NCBI GenBank assembly: GCA_026394055.1
Contig: JAPKYZ010000037.1
Location: forward strand, 1-64,000
DNA from: Acidobacteriota bacterium
Lineage (GTDB): Bacteria > Acidobacteriota > Terriglobia > Bryobacterales > Bryobacteraceae
Length of the DNA stretch: 64,000 nt
Reading direction: 5' to 3'
In this document: positions 38,244 through 45,442 of the stretch, one piece after another
Numbering within the stretch: the first letter of the stretch is position 1
Layout: each line of letters begins with the position of its first letter
Program-made: the position numbers and the translations under genes
Notes under the pieces: generated by a model
Database searches by the model: none
The model's input: only the letters and a program-made list of their open reading frames with translations
Told to the model about the DNA's origin: nothing

Positions 38244-39505
38244 CTGGCGACTTTGCGGGACTTGTCGAACAGGAACTGCAGCGTCTTTTCGGTGCGGATG
38301 CGGCTGGCGATGCGGCCTAGGCCGCCGTCTTTTTCCAGCTTCATGCGGACCACGGCCGGGGCTTCCTTGGAGGCGCGGGCCATGCGCTGCACTTCTTTGT
38401 CGACATCTTCGTTGGTGGCGGCGATGGCTTCGCGATCGGCCACGCGTTCCAGAATCAGTGAGCCGCGGACGTCGCGGGTGGCGCGTTCGCCTTGCGATTC
38501 CTTCAGCTTGTTCCAGTCGAGCTTGACGTCTTTGTTGATGTCGACGCCCTGCGCGGCGAGCGACCGGAGGTAGTTCTCGGCCTGGATCTCGATCTGGCGG
38601 TCCACAAACGCTTCCGGCACCGGGAACTGGTGGGCATCGACCAACTTGTCGATGATCGAGGTCTTGGCGGCTTCCGTCGCCTGCTGTTCCTTCTCACGAA
38701 GGATGGCGGTGCGGATGGCTTCCCGGACTTCTTCGATGGTCTTGAAGTCGCCCAGATCTTGCGCAAAGTCGTCGTTCAATTCGGGCAGTTCCTTGCGGCG
38801 CAACTGCTTCAAGGTGACCGCAAAACGGACCGTCTTACCGGCCAGCTTTTCCTGACCGTACTCTTCCGGATAGGTGACGTCGAATTCCTTGGTCTCGCCG
38901 GGCGTGACGCCGCGGAGATGCTCCGTGAACTCGGGCATCGTGTCTTTGTCGCCGATCTCGACCACCATTTCGTCGCTGGCCATCGGCGGCTCGACACCGG
39001 CGACGGAGATCAGCGAGACAGCGGCATGGTCGCCATCGGCGGCCGGGCGCGGGTCTTCATTGATGAAGTCGGCCTTCTGGTTGCGGATCTCTTCCAGTCG
39101 CGCTTCCACTTCTTCGTCGGTGGCGGCGGGTTCCGTGTAGGCCACTTCGACACCCACGTACTCGCCCAGGTCGAATTCGGGGGCGATCTCGAATTCAGCG
39201 GTGAACTCGATGGGCGAATCCGGCTCGAACTTCAGTTCCTTGATGTTCGGCTGGCCCACCACCTTCAGGTTCTCGTCGCTGAAGCGCTGGCTGAGCGCGC
39301 GCGGCACCAGATTCTCCAGCACCTTCTGGCGAATGTCCGCGCCAAAGCGAGTGCGGATGATCGACACCGGCGCTTTGCCCGGCCGGAAGCCCGGTAACGC
39401 AGCCTTCTTCTGAATGTCAACGGTGACGCGATCCATCTCGGCGGCTACGTCGTCGAGCGGGATGGTGAACGGGAGTTGGTGCTTGCAGCCTTCAATCAAT
39501 GCCAT
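38240..39505 (-). CDS. tig: Trigger factor (ribosome-associated chaperone)
   Basis: Binds the ribosome exit site and helps nascent proteins fold; it also has a peptidyl-prolyl isomerase domain. The 421-residue protein has the three expected parts: ribosome-binding N-terminus with the GFRPGKAPVSIIRTRFG loop (about 40-57, related to the GFRxGK signature), an FKBP-like middle (about 155-240) and a long helical C-terminal chaperone arm. Start at ATG 39505. A GC-rich hairpin at 39523-39546 lies in its leader. Confidence 0.94.
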   Translation of the reverse strand: MALIEGCKHQLPFTIPLDDVAAEMDRVTVDIQKKAALPGFRPGKAPVSIIRTRFGADIRQKVLENLVPRALSQRFSDENLKVVGQPNIKELKFEPDSPIEFTAEFEIAPEFDLGEYVGVEVAYTEPAATDEEVEARLEEIRNQKADFINEDPRPAADGDHAAVSLISVAGVEPPMASDEMVVEIGDKDTMPEFTEHLRGVTPGETKEFDVTYPEEYGQEKLAGKTVRFAVTLKQLRRKELPELNDDFAQDLGDFKTIEEVREAIRTAILREKEQQATEAAKTSIIDKLVDAHQFPVPEAFVDRQIEIQAENYLRSLAAQGVDINKDVKLDWNKLKESQGERATRDVRGSLILERVADREAIAATNEDVDKEVQRMARASKEAPAVVRMKLEKDGGLGRIASRIRTEKTLQFLFDKSRKVAS

Positions 39506-39830
39506 GGGGGGTTTCAACAGAACGGGCGGGGTTAGGGCCCCGCCCGGCTCTTATAATTGTACTCCGTTCACTGGAAAGCTGCTGGCGGGGCGCTCGGGAC
39601 TCGTTTTTTTTCGCGAATCCGGGACACGGTGAGACATTTTGAGACATTCTGATCGGGCTGCGCCCCTGGGGGCGCCCCAATCTGACTGTGCACCAGAGTA
39701 AGGGGCCAGTGGTGGACCGGAACCGCCAAGCCGCTGATCTTGCAGCACAAAGACAGCCGGCCTGCGCGTGAAAGGGAAGACCCAGTGAAAGGGAAGGCCC
39801 AGTGAAAGGGAGCGCCCAGGGCAACCCAGC
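39506..39830. other. Intergenic stretch with hairpin and short repeats
   Basis: No gene is supported in these 325 bases. They hold a 9-base stem CGGGCGGGG/CCCCGCCCG at 39523-39546 close to the tig start, an AT-rich TTATAATTGTA patch that could hold the tig -10 element, two close copies of TGAGACATT near 39632-39648, and a triple 17-base repeat described separately. The TGAGACATT copies recall ends of some insertion sequences, but no transposase is present. Confidence 0.6.
39768..39818 (+). repeat. Three tandem 17-base repeats
   Basis: GTGAAAGGGAAGACCCA, GTGAAAGGGAAGGCCCA and GTGAAAGGGAGCGCCCA follow one another without gaps, differing at one to three bases. Located just after the aldo/keto reductase stop (minus strand). 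Confidence 0.9.
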
Positions 39831-40709
39831 TTAGCTATTCAGGTGCGTGTTGATCCGCTCAATCGCTTCGTCGATCTCGGCCGTGTTCTTGTAGCCGATG
39901 GTGACGGCGTCCACCAAGCCGGACTTGATGACGTAGCGGATGGAGGCGTCACGCTCTTCCGGCGTGCGGAAGGCGCCTTCGCCGATGATCTTCATGCCGA
40001 TCTGGCCGGTGCCCTGGCCGCGGACCTTCTTGATCGTCGCCACCACTTCGTTCACTTCGCCGGGCTGCTTGGCGTCGTCCGTGAGATTGTCCATGCGGGT
40101 ACCGTTGTGATTGACGCGGTTCAGCGCCACATCCAGCCACGTATTGCCGGGGTACGCACGCAAGGGCAGCAGACCGTGGCAGGAGGCGCCATGCGACAGG
40201 ATCACTTTCTTGTGCTTGGCTTCCGAGAACGCATCGCGCAGCCGCTCGAGCTCAGTGGGCCAGTTCGGGGTGCGGACGTTGTGTAACAGCAGGATGTCGA
40301 AGTACTCGGAGTTGGTTTCGCGCCGCAACCGGTCAATGGTCTCCATCGGCTTGTCGGCTTCGCGCCACTTAAACTTGGTCATCAGCCGGTAGCTGTCGCG
40401 CGGCACGCCCTTCAGTGCCTCGGCCAGCATCTGCGGCATGCCGGTGTAGTTGTCCGCGGTTTCAAAGAAGCGAACACCACGGTCATAAGCGTGGCGGACC
40501 AGCTTGGTGAAGGCCGGCTGGCCTAGTTCCCGCTGGACCCGGCCGCCGTGGGTGCCGGTTCCGAACGCCAGACGAGTGACTTTGACGCCAGAGCGGCCCA
40601 GTTCCACCCAATCCGTGGCAGAGCGCTTGGCCGCTACGGAGGGTAGAGCAGGAAGCGCCGCAGCAGCGGCGGAAAAACGCAAAAAGTCACGGCGTGAGTG
40701 CTGGCGCAT
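39831..40709 (-). CDS. Aldo/keto reductase, Tat-exported
   Basis: A 292-residue NADPH-type aldo/keto reductase. A Tat leader SRRDFLRFSAAAAALPAL opens the protein. The barrel starts at VELGRSGVKVTRLAFGTGTHGG; the region FFETADNYTGMPQML has the usual Asp and Tyr, KFKWR supplies the Lys area, and FDILLLHNV the conserved His. It is short for the family. Start is the ATG at 40709, just before the Tat motif. Substrate unknown; export suggests a periplasmic sugar or carbonyl compound. Confidence 0.9.
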   Translation of the reverse strand: MRQHSRRDFLRFSAAAAALPALPSVAAKRSATDWVELGRSGVKVTRLAFGTGTHGGRVQRELGQPAFTKLVRHAYDRGVRFFETADNYTGMPQMLAEALKGVPRDSYRLMTKFKWREADKPMETIDRLRRETNSEYFDILLLHNVRTPNWPTELERLRDAFSEAKHKKVILSHGASCHGLLPLRAYPGNTWLDVALNRVNHNGTRMDNLTDDAKQPGEVNEVVATIKKVRGQGTGQIGMKIIGEGAFRTPEERDASIRYVIKSGLVDAVTIGYKNTAEIDEAIERINTHLNS

Positions 40710-40998
40710 GGGGAGTTTGTACCATAGGCGGCACCCGGAGCGCCATCGGACCATCTACGCGCGCACTAAGCCACCAGCGCCGCACGCTGAGCCGCGACAG
40801 TTATGGAGCGGAGTGCCCTCCGATCGCTCCAATGCCCTCATCGCCATGCCGACTGGACTCGCGGGCAAGCTGCGCCAACCCGGCACACTTTTGGATAAGG
40901 GTAGACTCCGCTCCATGGCTGTCGCGGCTCAGCATGGGGCGTTGGTGCAATGGGGGAATGGCGTGGGTCAGGTGAGCCTGGTGCGGCTTTGAGGGCAG

Positions 40999-41024
40999 AC
41001 CCCTCCTGCAAGTCGGGGCTCGGT
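40999..41024 (+). repeat. Dispersed intergenic repeat, copy 1
   Basis: The core CCCCTCCTGC, two variable bases, GTCGG, one variable base, GCTCGGT recurs at 62092-62117 in another intergenic gap, same strand. The first base of each copy also differs; otherwise the match is complete. Confidence 0.6.
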
Positions 41025-41090
41025 TGCGGGAGGTGGTATCCTGGAGGCCTAAGAAGTCTCAGATCCAGATGTGAATCTGATCGACGCGGC

Positions 41091-41116
41091 GCGGCCCACT
41101 CCGGTGGGCCGCTCGC
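41091..41116 (+). terminator. Hairpin just upstream of mutM
   Basis: Perfect 9-base stem GCGGCCCAC/GTGGGCCGC closed by a TCCG tetraloop, followed by TCGCATTTTA. It looks like an intrinsic terminator with a weak T-tract, ending about 25 bases before mutM, so it may stop an upstream transcript or form an attenuator-like leader. Confidence 0.55.
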
Positions 41117-41138
41117 ATTTTAGGGGGACATTTTCACC

Positions 41139-41951
41139 ATGCCTGAACTTCCGGAAGTGGATGCGGTGGCGCGGCGGTTGGGGGAGTGGGCGGCGGGGCG
41201 GACCATTCTGGAAGCGCACTTTTCACGGCCCCAGACCACCCGGCCGCTGGCCTCCGCCAAGGTGGCGCGTCAGCTGAAAGGGCGAACCGTACTGGGCACC
41301 GCGCGCCGGGCCAAGAACGTGCTGGTCCAGCTCAGCGGCGAGTTAACACTGCGAGTCCATTTGGGGATGACGGGGAATCTCTATGTAGGCGACGCGGCTT
41401 TGCGGTCAGCGGCGACGCGGGCGTGGTTTCCGCTCGATGATGGGCGCGAGATGATTTTTGACGACTCGCGCCTGTTTGGCCGGATGCAGGTGCTGACCGC
41501 TCAAGAGTTGGCCGAGTTCAGCCAGCAGTATGGTGTCGAGCCGCTGTCAGATGAGTTCACACCCGCCTGGCTTTCTGAGCGGATGGCGCGCAGCCGGAAG
41601 CCGGCCAAGGTGTTTTTGCTCGACCAGGCGCACGTGGTGGGGTTGGGCAATATCTGGGCGGCTGAGGCGTTGTTCGCGGCCCGGGTGCACCCCTTCACGC
41701 CGGTGAATCTCTTGACCACGCGGCAGGTGCGGGCACTGCACGGGGCGATCCGGGAGATCCTGGGCGGCGCGGTGGACGAGGCCTATCGCCACTATTCGAC
41801 GCCCGGCACGACGGCGGAAAGTGAAGGCTTTGGCGTAGCCGTCTACAACCGCGAGGGGCAGCCCTGCCCCCGCTGCCGCCGGGCGGTGGAGAGGGTGGCC
41901 CAGGCCGGCCGGTCCAGCTACTTTTGCCCGCGCTGCCAGAAGGCGGCGTAG
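41139..41951 (+). CDS. mutM: Formamidopyrimidine-DNA glycosylase
   Basis: Base-excision repair enzyme that removes 8-oxoguanine and formamidopyrimidines and nicks the backbone. It begins MPELPEVD, with catalytic Pro2 and Glu3, has the conserved LRVHLGMTGNL loop, the H2TH-region motif LDQAHVVGLGNIWAAEALF and a C-terminal zinc finger PCPRCRR...YFCPRCQ. The 270-residue length is normal. Confidence 0.96.
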   Translation: MPELPEVDAVARRLGEWAAGRTILEAHFSRPQTTRPLASAKVARQLKGRTVLGTARRAKNVLVQLSGELTLRVHLGMTGNLYVGDAALRSAATRAWFPLDDGREMIFDDSRLFGRMQVLTAQELAEFSQQYGVEPLSDEFTPAWLSERMARSRKPAKVFLLDQAHVVGLGNIWAAEALFAARVHPFTPVNLLTTRQVRALHGAIREILGGAVDEAYRHYSTPGTTAESEGFGVAVYNREGQPCPRCRRAVERVAQAGRSSYFCPRCQKAA

Positions 41952-42006
41952 CGGTTCGGTTTACGGTTCATGGCAATGCCGAACGGCACGATAAACTAGA
42001 GATGGG

Positions 42007-43914
42007 GTGAGGATCCCCACTTTTCCTGTGGCTACAACTGTACTTCCACCGCTGCCAACCTCGTTATCTCGCGCTGCAGAATTTCGCCGCGAGTTCCAGA
42101 GCCGTGTCCTGATCGCTGATGGCGCGATGGGCACGATGCTGTATGGCAAAGGTATTTTCATCAACCGCTGCTTTGACGAGTTGAATCTGTCGTCGCCGGG
42201 CCTGGTGAAGGAAGTCCATCAGGATTACGTCAAGGTGGGCGCCGAGGTCCTGGAGACCAATACGTTTGGGGCAAACCGCATGCGGCTGGCCGCATTTGGC
42301 CAGGCGCACAACCTGAAGGCGATCAACCATGCGGGCGTGAAGCTGGCGCGCGAAGCGGCGGGAGAGCGGGCATTCGTGGCCGGGGCGCTGGGTCCGCTGG
42401 GAGTGCGGATTGAGCCGCTGGGGCCGACCTCGTTCGACGAAGCCTATGCGGCATTTTTCGAGCAAGCCGAGGCGCTGGTGGAAGCAGGTGTCGACCTGCT
42501 GATCCTGGAGACGTTCTGGAATCTGGATGAAGTGCGGCAGGCGGTGCGGGCATGCCGGGCGGCCGCGGGCGAAGAGATGGTGATCATCGCGCACGTCACG
42601 GTGAACGACGATGGCACGATGAGCGGCGCGCCGATCGAGGTATTCACGCGGGCCCTGGATGAGCTGCCGGTGGACGCGATCGGGCTGAATTGTTCTACAG
42701 GGCCGAAGCCAATGCTCGAGACGATTGAGCAGATGGCGCACTTCACCAACAAGCCGTTGAGCGCCATGCCCAACGCCGGGCTGCCGGTGATGGTGGAAGG
42801 CCGGCACATGTACATGAGTTCGCCCGAGTACATGGCGCAGTACGCGCGGCGGTTCCTGCAGGCAGGCGTGAAGTTGATCGGCGGCTGCTGCGGCACAACG
42901 CCCGCGCACATCAAAGAGATCCGGAGCGAAGTCCGGTCCATGCAGCCGATGACGAAGCAGTTGAGCGTCACGGTGGAAGCGCCGCAGGCTCGCGCGAAGG
43001 CGATGCCGAAGGTGGAAGTGGCGGACAAGAGCGGCCTGGGCAAAAAGCTGGCCGATGGTAAGTTCGTCGCCTTTGTCGAAATTCTCCCGCCGCGTGGCGT
43101 AGATCCCACCAAGGAAGTGGAAGGCGCCAAGCTTTGCGCGGAGGCAGGGATTGATTGCATCAACGTGCCCGATGGGCCGCGCGCTTCTGCTCGCTTGTCG
43201 GCGCAGATCACCTGCATGGAGATCCAGAAGCGCGCCGGGATTGAAGCGGTGCTGCACTTCTGCTGCCGGGACCGCAACATTCTGGGCATCCAAAGCGAGC
43301 TGCTGGGCGCGCACACGCTGGGGGTCCGCAACCTGATCTGCATTACGGGCGACCCGCCACGCATGGGCACCTATCCGGATGCGACGGCGGTGTTCGATGT
43401 CGATTCGATTGGCCTGGTGAACATCGTCAACAACCTGAACCATGGCCTGGACATTGGCGGCAACCCGATGGGCTCGCAAACGGCGCTGCTGATCGGCGTA
43501 GGCGCCAATCCCGGCGCTCCGAACATGGATGAGGAGCATCGCCGGTTTGAATGGAAGATGCAGGCCGGGGCCGAGTATGTGGTCACCCAGCCCGTGTTTG
43601 ATCTCCAGATGCTGGAAGCGTTTATGAAGCGCGTGGAGCGCTTTAAGGTACCGGTGATCGCTGGCATCTGGCCGCTGACCAGTTATCGCAACGCCGAGTT
43701 CATGGTGAACGAACTGCGGGTTCCGGTGCCAGAGCACTATATGGAACGCATGCGTTTGGCCGATACAGCGGAGAAGGCCCGCGCCGAGGGTGTGGCCATT
43801 GCCCAGGAGATGGTCGAGCAATGCCGCCCGATGGTGCAAGGCGTACAATTGAGCGCACCATTTGGCCGCTACTCGATGGCGATTGAGGTCGCCTCCGCCA
43901 TCGGGCCGCGGTAG
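42007..43914 (+). CDS. Homocysteine S-methyltransferase / methylenetetrahydrofolate reductase fusion
   Basis: Bifunctional methionine and one-carbon enzyme of 635 residues, similar in layout to Bacillus YitJ. The N-terminal homocysteine methyltransferase domain (about 30-305) opens LIADGAMGTMLYGKG and has the zinc ligands Cys229 (LNCSTGP) and Cys294/Cys295 (GGCCGTTP). The C-terminal half (about 345-630) is the FAD-type reductase domain: FVEILPPRG, INVPDGPRASARLS, FCCRDRN and VTQPVFD. It starts at GTG 42007, with another GTG at 42028 possible. The next gene begins 42 bases later. Confidence 0.93.
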   Translation: MRIPTFPVATTVLPPLPTSLSRAAEFRREFQSRVLIADGAMGTMLYGKGIFINRCFDELNLSSPGLVKEVHQDYVKVGAEVLETNTFGANRMRLAAFGQAHNLKAINHAGVKLAREAAGERAFVAGALGPLGVRIEPLGPTSFDEAYAAFFEQAEALVEAGVDLLILETFWNLDEVRQAVRACRAAAGEEMVIIAHVTVNDDGTMSGAPIEVFTRALDELPVDAIGLNCSTGPKPMLETIEQMAHFTNKPLSAMPNAGLPVMVEGRHMYMSSPEYMAQYARRFLQAGVKLIGGCCGTTPAHIKEIRSEVRSMQPMTKQLSVTVEAPQARAKAMPKVEVADKSGLGKKLADGKFVAFVEILPPRGVDPTKEVEGAKLCAEAGIDCINVPDGPRASARLSAQITCMEIQKRAGIEAVLHFCCRDRNILGIQSELLGAHTLGVRNLICITGDPPRMGTYPDATAVFDVDSIGLVNIVNNLNHGLDIGGNPMGSQTALLIGVGANPGAPNMDEEHRRFEWKMQAGAEYVVTQPVFDLQMLEAFMKRVERFKVPVIAGIWPLTSYRNAEFMVNELRVPVPEHYMERMRLADTAEKARAEGVAIAQEMVEQCRPMVQGVQLSAPFGRYSMAIEVASAIGPR

Positions 43915-43956
43915 TTTTGGGCGCAAGGCATCAACATAGAAGGGTCAACTGACGCT

Positions 43957-44595
43957 GTGGCCACTGACTTAATCGAGATCGACCAGGAACAACCCGCCGC
44001 CAGTGCGATTGAGCGCGCGGCGGCGGAGATTCGCCAAGGCAAAGTGGTGGCGATTCCCACCGACGCTCTCTACGTGCTGGTGGCGGACCCGTTCAATCTC
44101 GCTGCCGTCGGCCGCGTGTTTGCGGCAAAGGGGCGCGAAACGCAGCGTTCGCTCCCGCTGTTTGTCAGCGACCTGCTGATGGCTGAAGAGATGGTCTCCG
44201 AAATGACCAGCCGCTTCCAACTGCTGGCGCGGCGGTTTTGGCCCGGCCCGTTGACGATCATCACCTCAGCTGCACCGAACATCCCCTTGAAGGTCACCGG
44301 GCACACCGGCCGCTTGGCACTGCGCCAATCCCGGTCGCCGGTGGTGAAAGCGCTGCTTGATTGGCTGGCGCAGCCACTGATCGCCACCTCCGCCAATCTC
44401 TCCGGCCAGCCCACCTGCCGCAGTGGCATTGATGTGTTCGGCATGATGGACGGCACCGTGAATCTGGTGCTCGATGGCGGCCTGTGTGTGGGCCAAGGCT
44501 CCACCACCATTGACATCACGGAGCCCTACTGGCGTGTGATCAAGGAAGGCGCGATCGAAGAGAAAGAGATCGCGGAAGTGTTGAAGGCGCCTTAG
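43957..44595 (+). CDS. Sua5/YrdC/YciO family protein (threonylcarbamoyl-AMP synthase)
   Basis: Likely makes the threonylcarbamoyl-AMP used for the t6A37 tRNA modification. The 212-residue protein has the family pattern GKVVAIPTDALYVLVADPFN near the N-terminus, KGRETQRSLPLFV, RFWPGPLTII and ATSANLSGQP. The usual PTET-YGL motif is changed to PTDALYVLVAD, which is closer to YciO-type members, so t6A synthesis is not certain. Starts at GTG 43957. Its stop overlaps the stop of the convergent PIN gene by 4 bases. Confidence 0.88.
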   Translation: MATDLIEIDQEQPAASAIERAAAEIRQGKVVAIPTDALYVLVADPFNLAAVGRVFAAKGRETQRSLPLFVSDLLMAEEMVSEMTSRFQLLARRFWPGPLTIITSAAPNIPLKVTGHTGRLALRQSRSPVVKALLDWLAQPLIATSANLSGQPTCRSGIDVFGMMDGTVNLVLDGGLCVGQGSTTIDITEPYWRVIKEGAIEEKEIAEVLKAP

Positions 44596-45068
44596 GCGGA
44601 AACAGCTGCCACCACCTGGTGAAAGTTCGCCACCGGCAGGCCCAGCCAGACCAGTTGATTGAGCAGTGCCACGTCTACGGTGATGACGGTACTCGCGGTG
44701 TTCGCCGCCGCGTCAATGATTGAGGCATCGGCAAGGCCAAGGTGGTCAAACCAGTCTTCAGCGGTCACGCGGCGGCTGGGGACATAAAGCTCGATCAGCT
44801 CATCCACCAGTTGACGCAGTTGGTCGTGAAGCTCACTGGGCAGCAGATTGCTGGTCTCTGTGAGCAGATTGGGAGTCGCCACGATCTGAGCAGACTCTTT
44901 CAGCAGAGCGTTCAGCACGTTGTAGTGAAGACTCGAGAACCCCTGGTTCGCGGTGCGCTTGAACCGGGCGATGCGGTCGGGATCAGCCCGGCCAACGACG
45001 AGCAGGAGCAGTACATTCGCATCGACGATGACCGATCGCGCAGGTAGCGGGTCAGGCCATTCAATCAT
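44592..45068 (-). CDS. PIN-domain protein, likely toxin
   Basis: A 158-residue predicted RNase. The PIN acidic residues are visible: Asp in VIVDANVLLLLVVG, Glu in NLLTETSNLL, Asp in GLADASIIDAA and Asp in ITVDVALL. Longer than most VapC proteins (about 130), owing to an insert around residues 30-60. It overlaps the preceding small gene by 8 bases, so that gene is its probable antitoxin or regulator. Confidence 0.78.
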   Translation of the reverse strand: MIEWPDPLPARSVIVDANVLLLLVVGRADPDRIARFKRTANQGFSSLHYNVLNALLKESAQIVATPNLLTETSNLLPSELHDQLRQLVDELIELYVPSRRVTAEDWFDHLGLADASIIDAAANTASTVITVDVALLNQLVWLGLPVANFHQVVAAVSA

Positions 45069-45354
45069 TCTTCGTGGGCCGCGCCAGTAGCGACATCACC
45101 GTTCCGTCCACCTTGGAAAGCGTCACAACCCGGTAGTCTCGATTGGGTGCCAGCAACAGATCTCCAAATGTTCCATTCGGCCGGCCTACGGGGCTGAAGT
45201 GGTGCGCAGGCCGGCTAACGGTAATCCGCCACACTTGCGTTCCGCGCTCGTTGTCTGAATTGATCTCATCCAATACGACTCGCTCCATCGGCTCTTCGGC
45301 CATCTGCGAGAAGTATTCGCGGGCAATCTTGACAGCTTCTTTGGCGTCCACCAT
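45061..45354 (-). CDS. Hypothetical protein paired with a PIN protein
   Basis: A 97-residue protein with an N-terminal helix KEAVKIAREYFSQM, then strands VVLDEINSD, QVWRITVSRP and a C-terminal RVVTLSKVDGTVMSLLARP. The helix-then-sheet layout recalls PepSY-like or NTF2-like small folds, not a usual DNA-binding antitoxin. It overlaps the downstream PIN gene by 8 bases. I cannot name its family; an antitoxin role is inferred from context. Confidence 0.65.
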   Translation of the reverse strand: MVDAKEAVKIAREYFSQMAEEPMERVVLDEINSDNERGTQVWRITVSRPAHHFSPVGRPNGTFGDLLLAPNRDYRVVTLSKVDGTVMSLLARPTKND

Positions 45355-45442
45355 ACCCTCAGTCTAGCGCCGCCGGAAGGCGTGAACACGTGCGTCCGAA
45401 CGGTGATACGATACCGGCAACGCTCCAGGGAGAGTGCACCTT

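Larger units (their letters stand above)
40710..41138. other. Intergenic stretch upstream of mutM
   Basis: These 429 bases carry no gene with coding character that I can support. They include a short dispersed repeat (40999-41024), a second imperfect inverted pairing between CCTCCTGCAA and TTGCGGGAGG within 41002-41032, and a stable hairpin at 41091-41112. Confidence 0.55.

Noticed and set aside
39632-39665. Insertion-sequence end suggested by paired TGAGACATT motifs
   Set aside because: No matching second end or transposase in the window; kept only as a note in the intergenic entry.
40504-40992. A 162-residue plus-strand frame reaching from the aldo/keto reductase into the gap
   Set aside because: Mostly antisense to the reductase; no motif or ribosome site.
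42064-43926. A 620-residue frame antisense to the methionine synthase/MTHFR gene
   Set aside because: It mirrors a well-supported gene. Its composition (rich in His, Arg, Leu, Gln) is that of a complementary-strand shadow in high-GC DNA.
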